Of a stretch of DNA of 23,669 nt, positions 18,776 to 23,669 are shown piece by piece. Source of the DNA: Scleroderma bovista (taxonomy: Eukaryota; Basidiomycota; Agaricomycetes; Boletales; Sclerodermataceae); the NCBI GenBank assembly GCA_037178675.1, contig JAYMGJ010000690.1, positions 1 through 23,669 of the forward strand. The letters run 5' to 3'. The notes under the pieces are model-generated. The model had not been told where the DNA came from, ran no database searches, and saw nothing but the letters and a program-made list of their open reading frames with translations. Position numbers and translations under genes: made by a program. How positions within the stretch are numbered: the first letter of the stretch is position 1; each line of letters starts with the position of its first letter.

Positions 18776-19179
18776 TGAGGTATACAGGACGGAGTACAGG
18801 GTACTTATACTACGGAGAACTAGGGTCGAGTATTTACGGTGACAAGTAAACAGCCCAAAGGGCGGACAATGGATAACCGGAGAAAGTACTAGGTCAGGTC
18901 CGATGAAAATAAAGTCAGGTCCGGGTAAAATAAATCAGGTCCGGTGAAAATAATACAAGGCAGGAGATATAACAAGTACACGGAGAACTCACGACCAAGC
19001 AGGGTTGACGGCGAGGTGTGGTAACGAACGAATAGAGCATAGACCAAGGGTCGTGCTTAACGGAAGGTTATCTGCGTGAGCGCGACCGGAGTAACTGGTG
19101 GGCGACCGGAGTTGAGCTGTAAAGCTGCGAAGTGACCGGAGTGACTGGATAGGACCCGGAGTTGGACATGGTCGTAACA
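18776..19179 (-). repeat. LTR (404 bp) of the second Gypsy-like element
   Basis: On the minus strand it starts TGTTACGACC, close to the TGTCACGACC of the first element, and ends ACCTCA. A shared AGTATAAGTAC lies about 40 nt from the end in both. CGGAG occurs about eight times on the plus strand. The boundaries are inferred from this comparison, since no second copy is in the window. Confidence 0.6.
18893..18954. repeat. Three tandem 21-bp repeats within the LTR
   Basis: Units begin at 18893, 18914 and 18935 with consensus GTCAGGTCCGGTGAAAATAAA; the third lacks its first G. Nearby, GACCGGAGT recurs at about 19083, 19103 and 19133, with GACCCGGAGT near 19154. Confidence 0.85.
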
Positions 19180-19230
19180 GAGCCCATGGTTGCGCTTCAG
19201 CGGCGCTAGAACACATGCACTATACTTTAG

Positions 19231-20277
19231 TGTATGCTGACCCCCCAAAAAGACCTCTGGACCCCTGGTACCCTTCTTGTGGCTGTTTTGTCTCGGATCA
19301 ATCCCCCTATTAATCCCAGATCTTCCCCATTGTTGTCCCATCAAATTCCTGATGGTACACAGCCCCCCATCAAACTTCTTAGGCTGTGCATCAATGACTC
19401 CTTCTGCTGTGCAGTGACTCATCCCTTGCTTACTGATGCTCTCTTGTCATCAGTATTACTCTATCCCTTTCGCATTTTTGGTATATTACTCAGCTGATGA
19501 CTCACTCCCTTACCAATCAATCTTGTCATGCAGCTTACTCATTCCTTTACTCAGCAGCTTATTCATGCTTCCTATGCTTACTCATTCCTGCTTATCCCTT
19601 GCTTACTGATCGCTTACAAACCTCTTACAAAGCTCTTACCAATCCCTTACCAATCCTTGACAAATTCTGCTTACTCCCTTCTCTTTTTGTACTTTAATGC
19701 TGTGCCCCCCCGTGTATTTAAACCCCTGGGCTCAGCCCAGTGACAGAAGACCCAATTGCACGAAATTATCCCTCTCTCAGACTCTCTCAATCAGTATCCC
19801 TTCAGTCTTTGAGTCCTTGTAGGCTTCAGTGAAGGTCTAGAGGCTCAATATTGTCAAGTTTATCCAAGTTATTCAAGATCTATTCTTTATACTAGGCTCA
19901 AGCGGAGTCTAGGCTTCATACCAGTCAATCTTCCTCGCCTCTGGACATCAGAGGCATCCCTGCCCCTTTTCTGCACCAATCTCTAGGTGTAGTATCGCTG
20001 TTTCAGTCTCAGTCTACCCAATCCCCGCTTTGACACTTCCTAGGCTTTAGGAAGAGTCCAGACCCCTATCCCCTTCGTCTTCTATTACTCCTTTACCCCA
20101 GGAGTATCCTGCATCATCATCTGCATCACCCTGTTGGTGTAGATCCCCTTCCCCCCTCCTCAGCACATCCTCTCTGGACACCGCGGAGGTAAACCACCAC
20201 TCGCACATTTTTCATAGTCCTTTGTTGGTGTTGTGTTTGGGTTATTACTCCGACCCAAATCCACACTTTGACTCACA
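19231..20277 (+). repeat. LTR-like remnant abutting the broken recombinase gene
   Basis: The block starts TGTATGCTGACCCCCC and ends GACTCACA, giving TG and CA ends over 1047 bp. It has no gene and is pyrimidine-rich on the plus strand. TATTTAAA at 19715-19722 is a good TATA box for plus-strand transcription. The right end lies exactly where the recombinase exon loses sense. The flanks TTTAG (left) and GCGTC (right) do not match, so it is not a simple solo LTR. Between 19430 and 19690 CTTACT(C/G)AT and TTACCAATC words recur as a degenerate array. Confidence 0.5.
19715..19722 (+). promoter_or_regulatory. TATA box of the LTR-like remnant
   Basis: TATTTAAA followed by a GC-rich stretch and a CT-rich region about 40-80 nt downstream, an arrangement typical of an LTR core promoter. 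Confidence 0.45.
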
Positions 20278-21756
20278 GCGTCGAAAACTTTCCCTCTATC
20301 TTAGCCCCTGCCAGCGCTGCATCAAGGGATTTCTGCACTGAGTCGTGTGACAGCGGCACCCCTGGCTGGATCACCCTGTTTGCTCCCAACGTGGGAAACA
20401 GGAAGTCTTCTTTGCCCATAGCTTGGCCAAGATGGGCATACTTGACCCAGTTCGTCCAGAAAAGGACCCAGAAGAACGAATCGCACGCCATGCCCAAATC
20501 TGGGCACGGATATATCTTGTAGCGGTTACCTGGTGAGTGCCAGGTTCACGCCAATTAGTAAGGTGACATGGTACTAGCTAATGAGGCAGATTCGGACGCA
20601 CTGCGCAGGTCGACCTCCTTTGGCCCCTTGTCACTCTTCCTTTGCCATCCTTTCTGGTTCCTCAGGTGGATCTCAAAGTAAACATTGAGATCGCTCGTGG
20701 TGAGTGCTGCTTCTTCGCCTCGCAGGTACTTCAGGAAGACGCCATTTACAGCATTTATGTCATCTGTCGACATATCCCCGCATTTTAGCTTCACGAGCTC
20801 AAAATTCCTGAGAGTTAGGTACCATATATTAGACTGACACTGAATTGCTGACGCCAGAAATGAAACAGACCTTGTCCAGAGCGTAAACACGACCGCGCTG
20901 AAGGTAAGGTGTTCGAGATGCTTTGTGATCATGTGCTTGTCCAGGGTCCCTTCAGCTGGTGGCGGCCCCAATCCGGCCATCTTAAAATGAAGATAATGGA
21001 ACACTTTGTCGAGCGAGCAAGTGGACTTGGACCAGGTGAGCATCTGGTCCATGTATTCTTTTTTCATTGCGGCTGAGTGCATGCGCTGATTTCCGTCTGC
21101 ATTGAGTTTGTGTCTGATTGACGCTACTGTGTTGCTGACATCCGGAGAAAGGACCGGATTACCCTCCCATCGGCGCTGCATCTCGTTGTAGTGCCACTTC
21201 TCAGTGAACGTACCGTTGCTGTCGCTATTGGGATGTTCATCTTTGTCAGTAGCCATGCCAATCAGAAGTCAGGTTACAATACTGACGCTTCGTCCCACAT
21301 CTGTTTAAAGGCCACTCGGATGCCATCAATGGTGCTTTGGGCACACTTCTTGACCTCCGAGAAGCCCTTCCACACAAGGTAGATGGACAACGCTTCGCTC
21401 AAGCAATGATTTGGGTGCTGCTCGAACGCATCCTTGAATGCTGGGTCTTGGTAAATTTCTGAGCCCTCTTCGGGATGACTTGGAATTGACAGTGTCCCAT
21501 CTTTTTTAAAGTGGCTCTACAGCCATCTACGTGCTTGATTGATATGCCGAGCGTAGGTTTCCCTTGTCTTTGGCACTCAAAAGTGAGTCAGTTTTCCCGC
21601 TTCTTTGACCTCACGCGCCTCCTGAAAAGTAGTTGCTGATGTTGGCTGGTCCTCCTCCTCTGCATTGGCCGCTGTTTTCTGCTTTTTTCCGGGCTTGTCA
21701 GTCACTGACCCAGCTGGGGCAGCCCGCTTTGTGGCCGCTGTCTCGTGTTGGTCCAT
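20278..21756 (-). pseudogene. Tyrosine recombinase (Crypton-like) gene relic, C-terminus lost
   Basis: ATG at 21756 opens a Lys/Ala-rich N-terminus. The same frame meets TGA after T-H-F, then runs on as a SAM-like segment (T-R-E-T-Y-A-R-H-I) with TAG after R-R-W-L. Downstream, introns at 20808-20870 (63 nt, restoring L-W-T-R-N-F-E-L) and 20530-20601 (72 nt, restoring L-R-S-N-R-Y-K-I-Y) are clear; one more lies near 21240-21275. The last exon includes G-A-N and P-L-S-H-D and stops making sense after F-S-T at 20278, just before the H-x-x-R box and catalytic Tyr expected in this family. An LTR-like block begins there. The family assignment rests on memory of mushroom recombinases, so it is moderately sure. 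Confidence 0.7.
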
Positions 21757-21984
21757 TGCAGGCAGTTGGTCTTCTCAGTATGATGATAGACTGGACGGAA
21801 GGCACAAGTGGGAGTTGCAGAAACAGGGAGATGGCATCACATTTTTTCATATGACAACGCATATGTAGACTACACTAGTTGCACCTCCTATCCCATTATT
21901 TCAGACATACAACATGAAAGGCGTTCGGATTTGTATTTTTCTACAGTGATACCACAGACTGAAACAAATGTACCATGTGTGCAA

Positions 21985-23658
21985 TTAGTCCTCACCAGTC
22001 AGGTCAATGATCTCAACATCAAAAGGTTGCTTGCCCACGGTAAGGTCACCCGTCGACCCCAGGGACCCACTCCTCATATCCTCACCTACTAATTCCATGC
22101 CACTTGACTCTGAGCTTTGCGGCGAGTCAAGCCTTAAACTCTCCAGCACAATTGCTGGGATCTCCATGTCAAAGGACGCTGCACCATTGTTGTCCTCGCC
22201 AGGCAATGAGATATGTGCACCAGACGGTAAGTGCACCGAGTCAGTTGACATCAACTGATGTCAACTGACTCGGTGCAGAAATAGTGTACACCAGGAGTGA
22301 CCCGCCATGATAATTCACAACCTGGAGGCCACACTGTAGCGCCTCACTATTTAAATTTCCTGGTAACTAGAACGGATGGTAGTAAGATGAGCAGGCACGA
22401 ATGCAATGCTCTTACCTGCAGGAGTGCACGAGTAACCGCGCCCGCACGAGCTTCCATCAACTTTTGTTGGAGAATCTCTAGTGGCCAACCCAGGCATTGC
22501 AAGGCAAAAGCTGCAAGAGCCGCGAGGTCAGGCTGGCGAGATGTGACCACAGATACAGGGGGCTGGCCACCATCTGACCACGATGTGAGAGGTAATAAAT
22601 ACGCCGCAAGGATGGCAGGGTTCGGGAACTCGGTGCGCTCCTCATCAATGAGACAAGCAAGCTCATAGTATCTTTGTCCAAGGTGATGTTGGGGATCCTG
22701 CTCCAACACATCATACAGTTGTTTCCGCCATCTGGCGTGAAACTCCATGAATTCGGCAAATGGAAGTCTCGACGCAGCACTGAGGAGGGACCTCCCCAAT
22801 CCATATTGGGTCAGCCGACGAGCAGTTTCCACGGTGCACCCCTGGAGCCCGCTCTGAAATGAGATTGTGAGCATGTACAGTAGGCTGCAATAAGCAGTCA
22901 CATGCTGGGTCAAGAGTAGACGCTTGATACGTGACAAACCTAAACGAATATACAAACTGAGTTCATTGCCACATAAAGGACGGAAGCTTACATTCATGCG
23001 GGTTGTCGTAGGCTTGCTCGACAAGTACATGTGCCGGTTCTTCACGTTGCGACTGGTTAAGACACCTCCTTGACCGAGCAAGCCTATTTAAGCTTTTCAA
23101 GGGCCAAGACGAGCAGTCTGGTGTCATGCTTATATGATAATGGTCTGCCAAGACAATAAGAAAAAAACTAGTGAAGCGAATGAAAGTAGGTCTTATGGGA
23201 ATGGGATAGGTGCAAACCTTCGGCTTTCAAGCCAGTGGACAGTGGCCGTGTAAATTGCGATGGCCTCTTCGGTGCTGACATACGGTCCATCCTTGAGATA
23301 GCCCTGCTGCCTCTCGCTGTTGCAGGATCATCTTTATTTTGCTTGATGGACTCTGGCATCATGTCCAAAATGTCGTGCACGACAGCCACGCAAAGTTCGG
23401 GACCGTAGTGCGACTCCACACGCTGCTTCGTAACCGTTTTGGCAATACCTTTACTGTTGCCTCCTTCAAATTGAGGCTGCCCAACCAACGCTCAAGAGGG
23501 GGAACAATGCCATGCATAAAAAACAGCCAAACGCACCATCCGGGTGCCCAGAAGCCACACCCAGTGCCCTTTTGTTGGCGAGGAACGGTTCAACCTTCCG
23601 GGGGCTCAAAGTCATTGTCATCTGCGTCACTGGGACCAAATATGACTGGAATGACCAT
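21985..23658 (-). pseudogene. Unrecognised multi-exon gene relic with C-terminal SIM-like motif
   Basis: A possible ATG at 23658 begins M-V-I-P-V-I-F-G-P-S-D. Exon-like pieces follow at about 23488-23220 ([19 protein letters not shown], then another frame with Y-L-K-D-G-P-Y-V), 23130-22990, 22855-22410 and 22254-21985. The best preserved, near 22800-22420, encodes F-A-E-F-M-E-F-H-A-R-W-R and Y-Y-E-L-A-C-L-I-D-E-E. The final one ends in V-E-I-I-D-L-T-G-E-D, a good match to SUMO-interaction motifs. Several frame changes without splice sites point to decay. It lies 229 bp upstream of the recombinase relic on the same strand, so the two could belong to one mobile unit or gene cluster. I do not recognise the family. 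Confidence 0.5.
22232..22277. repeat. Perfect palindrome, 22-bp arms with a 2-nt centre
   Basis: Arm 22232-22253 begins TGCACCGAGTC, and 22256-22277 is its exact reverse complement around AC. The left arm overlaps the start of the last exon-like frame (M-S-T-D-S-V-H) of the minus-strand relic, so the right arm looks like an inverted copy of exon sequence. Confidence 0.95.
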
Positions 23659-23669
23659 GTTCAACGCCT

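Larger units (their letters stand above)
18480..19179 (-). mobile_element. 5' fragment of a second Gypsy-like element (LTR plus leader)
   Basis: An LTR at 18776-19179 is followed on the minus strand by about 300 bp of leader-like DNA with TCCGTCTC repeats and CTCCG words, as in the first element's leader. No gag is seen, so the element is truncated near 18480. There is no polypurine tract on its right, which argues that this is a 5' LTR. The 5-bp flanks of the LTR differ, so it is not a solo LTR. Confidence 0.55.

Noticed and set aside
19497..19743. Plus-strand ORFs in the pyrimidine-rich LTR-like block
   Set aside because: Low-complexity translation of CTTACTCAT-type repeats around a TATA box.

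Overview
The window looks like a transposon-dense stretch of a basidiomycete (probably Agaricomycete) genome. The grounds are short GT-AG introns of about 47-77 nt with CTRAY-type branch sites, a chromodomain Ty3/Gypsy retroelement, a fungal-type Rep-helicase Helitron, and a relic of a tyrosine-recombinase (Crypton-like) gene family that I associate with mushrooms. I found no rRNA, tRNA or CRISPR array, and no gene that is convincingly an ordinary host gene.

Layout. (1) 1-7638: a nearly complete Ty3/Gypsy chromovirus on the minus strand. Its 3' LTR is cut by the window start (1-282) and its 5' LTR ends at 7638. Gag, protease, RT, RNase H, integrase and a C-terminal chromodomain are all recognisable, but a gag frameshift, an in-frame TGA in RNase H and a frameshifting deletion between RNase H and integrase disable the element. 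Between the polypurine tract and the end of pol, on the opposite strand, lies an intact two-exon gene with its own TATA box. It encodes a 411-residue coiled-coil, Cys-cluster, NLS-bearing protein. The same element carries the pentamer CGGAG about 65 times on its plus strand, roughly ten times the chance level. (2) 7639-7790: a short degenerate-repeat flank. (3) 7791-14684: an apparently intact autonomous Helitron. It runs from a 5' TC end preceded by A to a 3' hairpin and CTAG followed by T. It has two plus-strand genes: a four-exon RepHel protein of about 1655 residues and a five-exon 292-residue protein of OB-fold/ssDNA-binding type by inference. (4) 14936-15485: a 550-bp hAT-type MITE with TIRs and a perfect 8-bp target duplication. 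(5) 15486-18480: mostly non-coding sequence with hairpins, small duplications and weak gene relics. (6) about 18480-19179: the 5' end of a second, minus-strand Gypsy-like element (LTR 18776-19179), also rich in CGGAG. (7) 19231-20277: a further LTR-like block abutting the broken end of a tyrosine-recombinase gene. (8) 20278-21756: that recombinase gene, minus strand, lacking its catalytic C-terminus and containing stops. (9) 21985-23658: an unrecognised minus-strand gene relic with a SUMO-interaction-like C-terminus and a perfect 22-bp-arm palindrome.

Two systems stand out. In the retroelement, the antisense nuclear-looking Cys-rich protein together with the element-wide CGGAG array could be a self-encoded regulator and its binding sites, analogous in logic to the VANC anti-silencing proteins of plant VANDAL transposons; this is a hypothesis. 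The LTR copies differ only by transitions, nine of ten at CpG, so the element has been under methylation-type mutation and such a regulator would have something to counter. In the Helitron, the RepHel gene and the OB-like gene are both intact within matching termini, which suggests a functional two-protein transposon.
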